Below, in pieces: positions 29,500 to 38,210 of a DNA stretch of 64,000 nucleotides. Location of the stretch: positions 141,684-205,683 of the forward strand of contig NZ_JACSPZ010000006.1 in assembly GCF_014836905.1 (NCBI RefSeq). The letters run 5' to 3'. This stretch comes from Solibacillus faecavium. GTDB taxonomy: Bacteria > Bacillota > Bacilli > Bacillales_A > Planococcaceae. Every line of letters starts with the position of its first letter. The first letter of the stretch is position 1. Under the pieces are notes generated by a model that did no database searches, was not told where the DNA came from, and saw only the letters and a list, made by a program, of their open reading frames with translations. The position numbers were made by a program, and so were the translations under genes.

Positions 29500-32253
29500 T
29501 TATTTTAAATTGCCAGTATCGAGAACGAGTAAATCCATTAATTCTGAATCATCAAGCTCTGTCAGCCATTTACTCGATTGTATTAATTCTTCGGACAGTG
29601 TAGATTTCATTGCAATCATTTTATCGATTTTCTCTTCAATTGTCCCAATCGTAACAAACTTATGCACCTGTACAAACTGTGTTTGCCCGATTCGATAAGC
29701 CCGGTCTGTTGCCTGGTTTTCAACTGCTGGATTCCACCATCGATCAGCATGGAGTACATGTGTAGCTGCAGTTAAGTTGAGCCCGGTACCGCCCGCTTTA
29801 AGCGAAAGTAAAAATACAGGGAATTCACCTGCCTGAAACTGTTCGACTAAATTGTCGCGCTGTTGTTTTGGCATGCTCCCGGTCAGGAACGGGACATCCA
29901 CATCATAAAGCTCTGTTAAACAATGCTGGATTAAATTACCCATTCCGATGTATTGAGTGAAAATTAAACATTGTTCACCATTATCAATAATTTCCTTTGT
30001 CATTTCAATAATACGCTTTAGCTTTACTGAACGATTAACCATACTATTGGCACTATCAAATGGCTCTTTTAAGAATAGCGCAGGGTGATTACATAGCTGT
30101 TTTAATTTATTGAGCATTTTTAAAATACGCCCTTTTTTCTCAAAACCAGTAAGTTGTTCAAGTGATGCCAGTGTATCTTGAATATATCCTTCATAATGTG
30201 CAGCTTGCTCAGGTGTAAGAGCACAAAATTCAAGCGATTCTTGCTTTTCCGGTAAGTTTAGCTGAAGCTCGGGATCTCTCTTTGAACGACGCAGTAAAAA
30301 TGGTCGGATCTTCATACGTAAAACGCGCTTATGTGTTTCTGATTCATCCCGTTCAATTGGTGTAATAAAATTATCAGCAAACTTCGTAAAGCTACCTAAA
30401 TACCCTTTATGAATAAAATCAAAAATGGCCCAAAGCTCGGAAAGTCGGTTTTCAACAGGTGTTCCAGTTAACGCAATATGATGTTCGCCCTTTAATTTAC
30501 GGATTGCACGGGATTGTAATGTTTGCATATTTTTAATATTTTGTGCCTCATCCAAAGCGATTGTCGACCAATCAATTTGCTGTAAATCATCCGCATCCTG
30601 AGTAACCGTTCCATATGTCGAAAGAATGACATGAGGACGTTGTGTCGCTACATAGCTTGTTAAATCATCGCCTTTTAGACGACGGGGTCCATAATGTGTA
30701 TAGACTTCTAAATCAGGAGCGAAACGTGTTAGCTCTTTTTGCCAGTTTCCGACAACGGATGTAGGGCATACAATTAATGTCGGTTTATCAATTTGGAGCA
30801 CGGATACTGTATGCAGCATATACGTAATAAGCTGTACAGTTTTACCAAGCCCCATATCATCAGCTAAACAGGCACCAAATTTCTGGTCACGCATAAAGAC
30901 GAGCCATTCAAAACCTTCCTGCTGGTATGGACGTAACTCAGCATGAAGCTTAGCTGGTACTTTGATTTTTGGTAATCCTTTTTTATTTTGCAGCTGGTCA
31001 ATATAGGATTGAAGAGATTGCTGCATCTCAAATGCGAATAATGGGTCATCACGCTCGGCATCTGAATCTCCTTCATCTTCCAAAGGCGCAGTCAGCGTTT
31101 CAGGGAGTTCACGGAACAGTAAATCGCGTACTGTCCAATTTTCTTCTTTCGCCTGTTCCATCAGTTCACGCATTTCATTGAGCCATTCTGCATCGATTCG
31201 GAACCATTCTGTACCGACACGAACAAATTCCCGTTTTTCGTCCACAAGTTTTTGGAAAGCCTCAGCTGAAATTTCTTCGCCATTCATTGAAAACTGCCAT
31301 TTGAATGTTAATATATCGTCAAGACCTGCCACACTTCGAGCGGATTGGTTATTTGCACTTACTCGTACGCGCATTTTAGATTGCCTTAATTCTTTAAGCC
31401 ATGCAGGTAAAATTACTTCAAAACCTAATGCTTGTAATTTGGCTAGTTCTTGACGCAGAAAATCACGAACTTCAAGATCATTGAATTGGGTATGAATAAA
31501 GTGCGTACTTTCCGCATTTAATTGAATTAAATCAATTATTTGCTTTTGTATCTCTTCAATGTTATTTGCAATCGTACTCCATTTTTTCGGCAATGCCTCT
31601 TCAATTAGAAGTTTGCGTTTTGACGAAGCAGGTGTCCAATGTTTAACGGAACTGGGGCTAATAAGGACGGTTTCTAAAACCCAGTTTTCTTCATTTTCTT
31701 CTGGTTCGCTTAAGCGTAGTGCCATTTTAACACCGTCAAAAACATGTGAAGTTTGCATCGGCCAACCACCATTTTGGAAAAAAGGAATGAGTGCCAATGT
31801 ATCTTCCTTAGTTAACCCTGCGTCCATCAATTTTTGTTCAACCGCATATTGTAATAGGTCATTTGGAAAAGCAAAATCATCTGCTGTCACTGTTGCCTGT
31901 TGCCAAAGTGTTGGAGCGTTCCATAGTGGTAAAGTCGTTTGCAATGTCTTAAAGTACTCAGCGGTTTCTTCGTCATAAGCAGCAAAGTCCAAAAATGGAT
32001 GACGGTTAGCAGGTGATAGAACATCGAGCAATTGAGCTGCTGATAGGATTAAATCACGTTCTTCCAACGAAGTGCTTAATCCATAGAAATTTTGTTCAAA
32101 CTTAAAAAATAGCGACGGAATCCAGTTGGCTGTCGGTAAAATTAAGTCATTTTTATTGTACGCAGTAGCGCGGAAGTAACCAGGACGTAACTCCGTAAGC
32201 TTAATGCGAAATACTTTTAAAAAGGGTAGCTTTGTATTAAATAAATAATGCAT
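29500..32253 (-). CDS. ywqA: SNF2-family DNA helicase/translocase (YwqA)
   Basis: A 917-residue SWI2/SNF2 ATPase. The N-terminal about 430 residues correspond to the bacterial SNF2-associated domain. Walker A lies in LADDMGLGKTVQLI near residue 466, Walker B is DEAQN, and motif III is ALTGTPVENRLSELWAIFDF. The C-terminal helicase domain holds LLSLKAGGTGLNLTAA and RAYRIGQ. Such enzymes translocate on duplex DNA. The only in-frame start, ATG at 32253, lies 24 nt from a strong AGGAGGTGA (complement of 32278-32286); a 17-nt hairpin sits between them (see findings). Downstream partner of the SWIM gene. Confidence 0.95.
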   Translation of the reverse strand: MHYLFNTKLPFLKVFRIKLTELRPGYFRATAYNKNDLILPTANWIPSLFFKFEQNFYGLSTSLEERDLILSAAQLLDVLSPANRHPFLDFAAYDEETAEYFKTLQTTLPLWNAPTLWQQATVTADDFAFPNDLLQYAVEQKLMDAGLTKEDTLALIPFFQNGGWPMQTSHVFDGVKMALRLSEPEENEENWVLETVLISPSSVKHWTPASSKRKLLIEEALPKKWSTIANNIEEIQKQIIDLIQLNAESTHFIHTQFNDLEVRDFLRQELAKLQALGFEVILPAWLKELRQSKMRVRVSANNQSARSVAGLDDILTFKWQFSMNGEEISAEAFQKLVDEKREFVRVGTEWFRIDAEWLNEMRELMEQAKEENWTVRDLLFRELPETLTAPLEDEGDSDAERDDPLFAFEMQQSLQSYIDQLQNKKGLPKIKVPAKLHAELRPYQQEGFEWLVFMRDQKFGACLADDMGLGKTVQLITYMLHTVSVLQIDKPTLIVCPTSVVGNWQKELTRFAPDLEVYTHYGPRRLKGDDLTSYVATQRPHVILSTYGTVTQDADDLQQIDWSTIALDEAQNIKNMQTLQSRAIRKLKGEHHIALTGTPVENRLSELWAIFDFIHKGYLGSFTKFADNFITPIERDESETHKRVLRMKIRPFLLRRSKRDPELQLNLPEKQESLEFCALTPEQAAHYEGYIQDTLASLEQLTGFEKKGRILKMLNKLKQLCNHPALFLKEPFDSANSMVNRSVKLKRIIEMTKEIIDNGEQCLIFTQYIGMGNLIQHCLTELYDVDVPFLTGSMPKQQRDNLVEQFQAGEFPVFLLSLKAGGTGLNLTAATHVLHADRWWNPAVENQATDRAYRIGQTQFVQVHKFVTIGTIEEKIDKMIAMKSTLSEELIQSSKWLTELDDSELMDLLVLDTGNLK

Positions 32254-32258
32254 AGTAT

Positions 32259-32286
32259 TTGCGCTAAAAACGCAATGTCACCTCCT
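32259..32286 (-). promoter_or_regulatory. Ribosome site separated from the ywqA start by a small hairpin
   Basis: On the minus strand AGGAGGTGA (32286-32278) is followed by TTGCG (32275-32271), a 7-nt loop and CGCAA (32263-32259). Folding this 17-nt hairpin shortens the 24-nt spacing to the ATG to about 7 nt. No other in-frame start codon is available after the upstream stop. Confidence 0.55.
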
Positions 32287-32304
32287 ATTAGCAAAATACA
32301 TAAC

Positions 32305-33879
32305 TTATCCGAGTAAGTTGCTTTTGTTCATTTCTTCTTGTAGCGCACGCAAACGCTTGAATTGTTGCTGTACGGCCTCGATATATGATGTGAAATAGTC
32401 GAGCTTTCCGGCTTTTTTGGAAGCGTTTTTCATGGCACGCCAAATTCGTACGGCTTGTTTATAGTTTTGACGTGACTTTTGCTGAATTTCCTCCATCGCA
32501 TAGTAATGATAAAGAGGAAGCGCAGTTTCGGGAGATTGCGTAACAACATCCTTTAAGCCACATTGCTCCAAATAAGGAATGGAGGACTTATAAAGCTGAT
32601 GCAGAGCGACCCATTCATCCAAGCGATTGTGGCGCAATAAATAATTGGAAAACGACTCAATGCCATATCGTCCAAAAGAAGCGTATAATGCCAGCTCTTC
32701 TTCTTCAGTTAACGAAATTTGCCCATATAATTTATCTAGCTTACGTGTAAATTTCTGACGACGAATTGGGAGCAAATTGTCCTGTACAAACGTCTGTAAT
32801 AAAGGAAGCGCCTTTTTCAATATAATCGCTGCTTCATCGACATGTCCTTTATGAAGAGCGTATTGTGCGACTTCTATAAAGCTTTCTACATTATCTTCAT
32901 CCAATATTTCCGTTACACGCTCCAAAGGTGATGTAGAACCTAATAAAATATAGAAAATCGCCAATACTACATCTAAATCCAAATCCGTTTCGATATCAGA
33001 GCTTTGTTCCAAAAGTGTTAATTCGTTTGTAATGCGTTTCTTTTCATCAAAGAGTTTCGTCCAAAATTGCAAATACAGTGCCAGGCGGAATGATTTTGCT
33101 CCCTTTTCAATAAAGAGAATGTCTCGTACACTTTGTTGCAAGGCATCATAAAACGGTTCTGTAGCAAATAAGCGTGTCGTTTTACTTAATACATCAATCG
33201 AACGTTGAATGCGGCTTAATGTATTTTCCAAAAAGAATTGAAAATAATGATGTTCCATATCTGTTTTTGTTTTAACCGCATGCAAAAGAAAATGCTTCAA
33301 AATGGCAACGTCCATAAACAATTGGTATAGCTCTTGCCATTCCTGCTCATACGGACGATGACGCTGAATTTTAGAACGAATACTTTCGCTTAGTGCAGAC
33401 ATTGCATACGGCTCAATCGGCTGGGGACCTTTTACCGCATAATTCAGTATTTCGTCGGCCATCCTTTGCCAGTTTTCCGGGCTTCGTGTTGCTGCCAGTG
33501 AATGCAAAGGAATTGATTTTTTAGAACGCCAATTGGTAAGCCATTGCTGTAAGGAAATAAAGTATTGCGATAGCTTTAAAATAGTTGCGAGCTGATGCCT
33601 GCACAGCTCCTTTTTAGGGCAACTACAGCTAATTTCCTTATGGGGGAAATTAATTGTCACTTCAGCAGTATTCACATCCTGTATTTGGCATACGAGGATT
33701 TGAGTAAATGTAGAATAATGGGGCGGCTTGATTGCCTGATTGCGTATGGAAAACATAGCGCGAGTCACCAATTCTGCATCTTCATCGGCTGAAGGGTGAA
33801 GCTGATCTTCAAAAGTTTGTAGTGTATGTTGAATAAAATCTTTATGAGCATGAGCAATTTCAGAAAACGTTAAACTCAA
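32305..33879 (-). CDS. ywqB: SWIM zinc-finger protein (YwqB)
   Basis: A 524-residue protein with one SWIM motif near residues 80-95 (CSCPKKELCRH: C-x-C...C-x-H). SWIM domains bind DNA or protein and are often encoded beside SNF2 ATPases, as here (51-nt gap, same strand, as with B. subtilis ywqB-ywqA). The rest is helical and rich in Leu, Gln and Glu, with TPR-like alternation in the middle (YALHKGHVDEAAIILKKALPLL). The start is TTG at 33879, preceded by AGGAGGGG. It likely acts with YwqA in DNA repair or remodelling, but the role is not established. Confidence 0.9.
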   Translation of the reverse strand: MSLTFSEIAHAHKDFIQHTLQTFEDQLHPSADEDAELVTRAMFSIRNQAIKPPHYSTFTQILVCQIQDVNTAEVTINFPHKEISCSCPKKELCRHQLATILKLSQYFISLQQWLTNWRSKKSIPLHSLAATRSPENWQRMADEILNYAVKGPQPIEPYAMSALSESIRSKIQRHRPYEQEWQELYQLFMDVAILKHFLLHAVKTKTDMEHHYFQFFLENTLSRIQRSIDVLSKTTRLFATEPFYDALQQSVRDILFIEKGAKSFRLALYLQFWTKLFDEKKRITNELTLLEQSSDIETDLDLDVVLAIFYILLGSTSPLERVTEILDEDNVESFIEVAQYALHKGHVDEAAIILKKALPLLQTFVQDNLLPIRRQKFTRKLDKLYGQISLTEEEELALYASFGRYGIESFSNYLLRHNRLDEWVALHQLYKSSIPYLEQCGLKDVVTQSPETALPLYHYYAMEEIQQKSRQNYKQAVRIWRAMKNASKKAGKLDYFTSYIEAVQQQFKRLRALQEEMNKSNLLG

Positions 33880-34312
33880 AACGGGTTTCCCCTCCTAATT
33901 ATCAATTACGCCTCGGTGTTATTTGACCGGATTTGGCTGTACGCTAGCACAAAAAATCCTAACTTCGAATGTTGGAGGCTTTAACTTCCATTAAAATAAG
34001 ACTAAAAATCACAGCCATCTTGCCACTTTCTGGGCAGGAGCGTTATGCCTAGAAAGGATTTTGCTTTAAGAAGTTAAAAAAGTCGTTCCTTCCATTATAA
34101 TACGAATTGCTACAAAGCGGTAATTTGAATAGAACGGAATTTTTTTAATAAATGGTAGGTTTAGGAAGTTTGAAAAAAAGAAAGTATGGGGAAACTATAA
34201 GAAATGAGGAAAGCAACAGGAACTTTTCGGTGAAACAATCCATATGATAATTGAAATTAGGTCTTAGGACTCGAATAAATTGCGTGAATATTATAATAAA
34301 GGAGGAATTCCC
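33880..34312. other. Divergent intergenic region with an orphan stem-loop
   Basis: A 433-bp region between the divergent ywqB and IDEAL-protein genes, with no supported ORF. A notable stem-loop at 34026-34056 is listed separately. A TATAAT-containing stretch (AAATTATAATAA-like at about 34288-34297) lies only 16-25 bp from the start of the next gene and is unlikely to be its promoter. Confidence 0.5.
34026..34056. other. Orphan 11-bp stem-loop
   Basis: CTTTCTGGGCA (34026-34036) pairs with TGCCTAGAAAG (34046-34056), one G-T pair, across the loop GGAGCGTTA. The loop contains a GGAG ribosome-site-like sequence. No T run follows, and it is 140 bp or more from either gene. Confidence 0.45.
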
Positions 34313-34792
34313 ATGATTCAAGTTCAATTTATGAAACCATTTTATACAAAAATGACGGGCACGAAATTGCGTTTAGTCTTTGCTTATCAATATTTTTCAA
34401 TCACAAAAGAAGATGAAATTTTCCACTTCATTCCGATTGAGGGCAAAGAAATGATTATTGATTTAAATTCAATGCAAGTAGAAAATTTATCGGAAGTCTT
34501 TGTTTTCCAACGCGGCAATCGATTTGTACGCCTTCCACTATATCAGCTTTTACTCGTATCAAATGTACATGAATATTTAATGCCTCTTATCGAGGAAGTT
34601 TCTAATCAAGTAAGACCCGCGGAAAGCGAAAAACAATATCAATTTAATGAAGATGTAGAAAATATTGTACGTAACCTGGAAGAAAACAATTTATCACGCT
34701 TAATCGATGATGCCCTAGAATCACGCAACAAAGCATTATTCCATGACCTAATGGCAGAGAAAGCAAAATTAACTGGAGGCTACGCATCGTGA
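34313..34792 (+). CDS. IDEAL-domain protein of unknown function
   Basis: A 159-residue soluble protein. The first about 100 residues form a mixed alpha/beta region (GTKLRLVFAYQYFSITKEDE, GNRFVRLPLYQLLLVSNVHEYLMPLIEEV in parts) that I do not recognise. The C-terminal about 35 residues read SRLIDDALESRNKALFHDLMAE, a good match to the IDEAL domain found at the end of UPF0302/YpiB-type proteins. The ATG at 34313 follows AAAGGAGGAA. It stands alone between the repeat array and the divergent ywqB. The function is not known. Confidence 0.7.
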   Translation: MIQVQFMKPFYTKMTGTKLRLVFAYQYFSITKEDEIFHFIPIEGKEMIIDLNSMQVENLSEVFVFQRGNRFVRLPLYQLLLVSNVHEYLMPLIEEVSNQVRPAESEKQYQFNEDVENIVRNLEENNLSRLIDDALESRNKALFHDLMAEKAKLTGGYAS

Positions 34793-34810
34793 TCGACCAA
34801 CATCAATATT

Positions 34811-34848
34811 AAACCCTGTTAGCTTATTGTAGCTAATGGGGTTTTTTT
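34811..34848 (+). terminator. Terminator after the IDEAL-protein gene
   Basis: AACCC-TGTTAGCT pairs with AGCTAAT-GGGGTT across TATTGT, followed by seven Ts. Confidence 0.9.
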
Positions 34849-34878
34849 CTTTTGGAGTGCGAGAGGAGTTGTAGGGAG

Positions 34879-35720
34879 TGGCGATTAAAAAGCAAAATTA
34901 TCTAAAATATTTTCGATTGACGAATATCAAGGGGGAAGTGGACATTATTAGCTGCTGAGTGACTAATATCAGATGGGGAGAGTCGAATATCGGTTTCAGA
35001 GTGGCTAATAAAACGAAAAGAGCGGCGAATAAAATTGTGATCGGTAAAATTTTCAGTACACTTGATGGGTGTAACGGCGAGGGAGTGGCGAATATGCTGA
35101 TGTAAGTGACGATTAAATTATAAAAGTGTCTAAAATATTTTCGATTGACGAATATCAAGGGGGAAGTGGACATTATTAGCTGCAGAGTGACTAATATCAG
35201 ATGGGAAGTGTCGATTATCGGTTCCAAAGTGGCGATTAAAACGAAAAGAGTGGCGAATAAAATTGTGATCGATAAAATTTTCAGTACACTTGATGGGTGT
35301 AACGGCGAGGGAGTGGCGAATATGCTAATGTAAGTGACGATTAAATTATAAAAGTGTCTAAAATATTTTCGATTGACGAATATCAAGGATGAAGTGGATA
35401 TTATGTGTTGCAGAGTGATTAATATCAGATGGGAAGAGTCGATTATCGGTTCCAGAGTGGCGAATAAAAATGAAAAGAGCGGCGAATAAAATTGTGATCG
35501 ATAAAATTTATACTACACAAAGTAACTGGATGGGTGTAACGGCGAGGAGGTGGTGGATATGCTGATGAGGGTGGCGATTAAATCATAAAAGTGTCTAAAA
35601 TATTTTCAATTGACGAATATCAAGGGGGAAGTGGACATTATGTGTTGCAGAGTGACTAATATCAATTGGAAAGAGTCGAATATCGGTTCCAAAGCGGCGA
35701 ATAAAATTGTGATCGATAAA
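34879..35720 (+). repeat. Higher-order tandem repeat array 2 (21-bp units, 228-bp super-unit)
   Basis: Cores of the TGRCGA type recur on the + strand, mostly every 21 bp. One 228-bp super-unit comprises five 21-bp units, one 63-bp (3 x 21) segment, one 21-bp unit, and units of 20 and 19 bp. The same landmark (TTGACGAATATCAAG) falls at 34918, 35146, 35374 and 35611 (periods 228, 228, 237). The third super-unit has a 9-bp insertion in the 63-bp segment. The last lacks one 21-bp unit. Linkers are unrelated to array 1, but the core and spacing are the same. Confidence 0.95.
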
Positions 35721-36070
35721 ATTGTTGATCTACCACGTTTCCCACCAGTCACCTCTAATAAGTATAATACCCCCATATAAAGGGAAGTTTATAAGAAAAT
35801 ACATACAAATGCTTATCAAAATTCTCTTCTTATTCAATGCAACCAAAAATAAAAATTATTTCACACAGCGAATAGAAAGTTGTATACTGTAAGGCAGGAC
35901 TATTTTTCTAAGCATTAAACTGCAACCATTCGATTAATAATTTCGTTACATATATATAGCGAGTTATAAAAACCGTACAAAATTGAATGCGGGCGAAATG
36001 CGCGGAACAAATTAAACAATAATCAAACAATGAGATATAGCTTTTTTGAAAGTGAAAGGGAGAAACGATC
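35721..36070. other. Upstream region of wecC
   Basis: 350 bp between array 2 and wecC. It contains the promoter at 35860-35888 and an untranslated leader of about 175 nt. No gene is seen. Confidence 0.6.
35860..35888 (+). promoter_or_regulatory. Sigma-A promoter of wecC-tagA
   Basis: TTCACA (35860-35865), a 17-bp spacer and TATACT (35883-35888). Each hexamer is one base from consensus. The start would be near 35895. Confidence 0.75.
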
Positions 36071-37339
36071 ATGACAAAATCAATCTGTGTCGTTGGGTTA
36101 GGATATATCGGCTTACCAACGGCGGTAATGTTTGCAAATCACGGCGTAAAGGTACACGGTGTTGATGTGAATCCAGCAGCTGTGAAAAGTATTCAGGAAA
36201 AACAATTACATATCGAGGAGAACGGCTTACAAGAGCGCCTGAATAAGGCAGTAGATGAAGGCTTTTTAACTGCATCTACAACACCGGTAACTTCAGATGT
36301 GTATATTGTCGCGGTACCGTCACCGATTAATCCGGACAATACAGCGAATTTAGAATATGTTCGTCAGGCAACGGCTTCAATCGTACCTTTCGTGAAAAAA
36401 GGCGATTTAGTAATATTAGAATCAACAGTACCTCCAAAAACTGTTGAAAATGTAATGCTGCCGGAATTAGTTAAATCCGGTCTTGAAATTGGGACAGAGC
36501 TATATGTATCCCATTCTCCAGAGCGCGTTATTCCAGGCCGTATTTTTGAAGAGTTAGTTAACAACGACCGTATTGTTGGCGGGATTTCTCAAAAATCAGC
36601 CGAGCTTACAAAAGAGCTTTACGAAACATTTGTAAAAGGTGAGATCCATTTAACAGATGCGACGACAGCAGAATTAGTAAAAGTTATGGAGAACACATAC
36701 CGTGATGTAAATATTGCGTTTGCCAATGAATTAGCGAAAATGGCAGAGAAATTAGACGTTAATATTTGGGAAGCGATTAAATTCGCGAACTACCATCCAC
36801 GTGTAAACGTTCATTTCCCAGGGCCAGGTGTAGGTGGGCACTGTATCGCAGTAGATCCATGGTTCTTAGTAGAGCTAGGCGGCGAACAAGCCCAAATTAT
36901 TCATTTATCCCGTAATACAAATGACTCTATGCCAAGCTTTACAGCGCAAAAGACACAAGCTATTTTAAATAAAAATGGTATTGCTGGTGCAACAGTGGGC
37001 GCTTTCGGTTTAGCATTTAAAGGGAATGTAGATGATATGCGTGAAAGTCCATCAACAATTGTTATTGATGAATTGCAAAAGCTTGGTTTAACAGTTGTGT
37101 CACATGACCCGCATATTAAGCAAAACAAGCATGAGACACAAACACAAAGCATGCAAGAAGCATTAGAGCAGTCGGATATTTTAGTGTTCCTAACAGATCA
37201 TAAAGAATTCCGTGAGCTTGATCCTGCAACGTTAAACGCAAAAAGCAAAATCGTATTTGATACGAAAAACTGCTTAAACCGCGAAGTATGGGAAAAAGCA
37301 GGCTTCCAGTTCCACTTACTTGGAGATGCGAAGAACTAA
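36071..37339 (+). CDS. wecC: UDP-N-acetyl-D-mannosamine dehydrogenase
   Basis: NAD-dependent four-electron oxidation of UDP-ManNAc to UDP-ManNAcA. The 422-residue protein has an N-terminal Rossmann motif VVGLGYIGLPTA, the VPSPINPD loop, SPERVIPGR, the KVMENTYRDVNIAFANE helix (in two parts), and the catalytic Cys258 in PGVGGHCIAVDPWF. That last motif, with HCIAVDPWF rather than CFPKD, distinguishes the WecC/ManNAc group from UDP-glucose dehydrogenases such as TuaD. It uses the product of MnaA at 8.2 kb. It is followed by tagA after 78 nt. Confidence 0.92.
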   Translation: MTKSICVVGLGYIGLPTAVMFANHGVKVHGVDVNPAAVKSIQEKQLHIEENGLQERLNKAVDEGFLTASTTPVTSDVYIVAVPSPINPDNTANLEYVRQATASIVPFVKKGDLVILESTVPPKTVENVMLPELVKSGLEIGTELYVSHSPERVIPGRIFEELVNNDRIVGGISQKSAELTKELYETFVKGEIHLTDATTAELVKVMENTYRDVNIAFANELAKMAEKLDVNIWEAIKFANYHPRVNVHFPGPGVGGHCIAVDPWFLVELGGEQAQIIHLSRNTNDSMPSFTAQKTQAILNKNGIAGATVGAFGLAFKGNVDDMRESPSTIVIDELQKLGLTVVSHDPHIKQNKHETQTQSMQEALEQSDILVFLTDHKEFRELDPATLNAKSKIVFDTKNCLNREVWEKAGFQFHLLGDAKN

Positions 37340-37417
37340 TAAAGTAAATTCGGCAGTGCGTATAAAGCGTACTGCCTGCTGTATTTATAGAAGTAATATT
37401 GAGAAAGGAAGAGTGAA

Positions 37418-38140
37418 ATGAAAGAAACCGTACTCGGCATACAAGTGAATACCGAAAGCTATGATGATTTGTTGCCAATCGTATTCGAACAGATAGAAAA
37501 AGAGCAAAAATCACTAATAGTGGCCATTAATCCGGAAAAAATTATTAAAGCAAAAGAGGACCCAGCATTAAAAGCACTTCTCAATAATGCAGAGTTTCAA
37601 ATTCCAGATGGCATCGGGGTTATTTTGGCTTCAAAAATTCAAAAGGGTCAAATTACATCACGTGTTACAGGTGTAGATATGATGCTCCGTCTATGTGAGG
37701 AAGCGGCTGAACGAGAAAAGCCAATCTTTTTATACGGCGGAAAGCCGGGTGTTGCTGACAAAGCAGCGGAGAAGTTAAAAGAGCTTTATCCGACTATTCA
37801 GATTGCAGGTACACAGGATGGTTATGAAAAGGATAATCAAAAGGTACTAGATAAAATTAATGAAGCAAAGCCTGATTTATTATTTGTTGCAATGGGATCA
37901 CCGAAGCAGGAAAACTGGATTAATGCAAATAGAGACCAACTTCACCCAACAATTTATCAAGGAGTAGGTGGGTCGTTTGATGTACTCGCAGGAAATGTGA
38001 AGCGTGCACCAGAAGCGTTCCAAAAAGTGGGTATGGAGTGGTTTTATCGTTTAATGAAAGAACCACATCGCATTAAACGTCAAGTAGCGCTTCCTTTATT
38101 CTTATTAGAAGTGGCACGGAATTCTAAAAGAAACAAGTAA
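37418..38140 (+). CDS. tagA: TagA/WecG-family N-acetylmannosaminyltransferase
   Basis: Adds ManNAc (or ManNAcA) to undecaprenyl-PP-GlcNAc, committing the lipid primer to wall teichoic acid or secondary wall polysaccharide. It is 240 residues: VAINPEKIIKAKED at the N-terminus, the FQIPDGIGVI block with the conserved aspartate, RVTGVDMM, and the C-terminal FVAMGSPKQENWI, GVGGSFDVLAGNVKRAPE. The C-terminal tail KEPHRIKRQ is basic and may bind membrane. The ATG follows AAAGGAAGAG. The pairing with wecC suggests the sugar transferred may be ManNAcA. Confidence 0.9.
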   Translation: MKETVLGIQVNTESYDDLLPIVFEQIEKEQKSLIVAINPEKIIKAKEDPALKALLNNAEFQIPDGIGVILASKIQKGQITSRVTGVDMMLRLCEEAAEREKPIFLYGGKPGVADKAAEKLKELYPTIQIAGTQDGYEKDNQKVLDKINEAKPDLLFVAMGSPKQENWINANRDQLHPTIYQGVGGSFDVLAGNVKRAPEAFQKVGMEWFYRLMKEPHRIKRQVALPLFLLEVARNSKRNK

Positions 38141-38198
38141 TGGAAAAAAAATAATGTAATCTTTGTAATATTTGATTGTGTAATTGTAATCTAAGTGT

Positions 38199-38204
38199 TA
38201 CACT
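38199..38204 (+). promoter_or_regulatory. Possible extended -10 promoter for a short RNA
   Basis: TGTTACACT (extended -10) with a TTGTGT 17 bp upstream (38176-38181). The predicted start is near 38211, about 115 nt before the terminator. Confidence 0.35.
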
Positions 38205-38210
38205 AAATTC

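Noticed and set aside
29456..29698. An 80-residue plus-strand frame over the 3' end of ywqA
   Set aside because: It begins within the bidirectional terminator and is antisense to a conserved helicase domain.
34898..35386. A 162-residue minus-strand reading frame over array 2
   Set aside because: It is a periodic translation of the 228-bp repeat, has no ribosome site, and runs against the strand on which the core is conserved. Hydrophobicity comes from AT-rich repeats.
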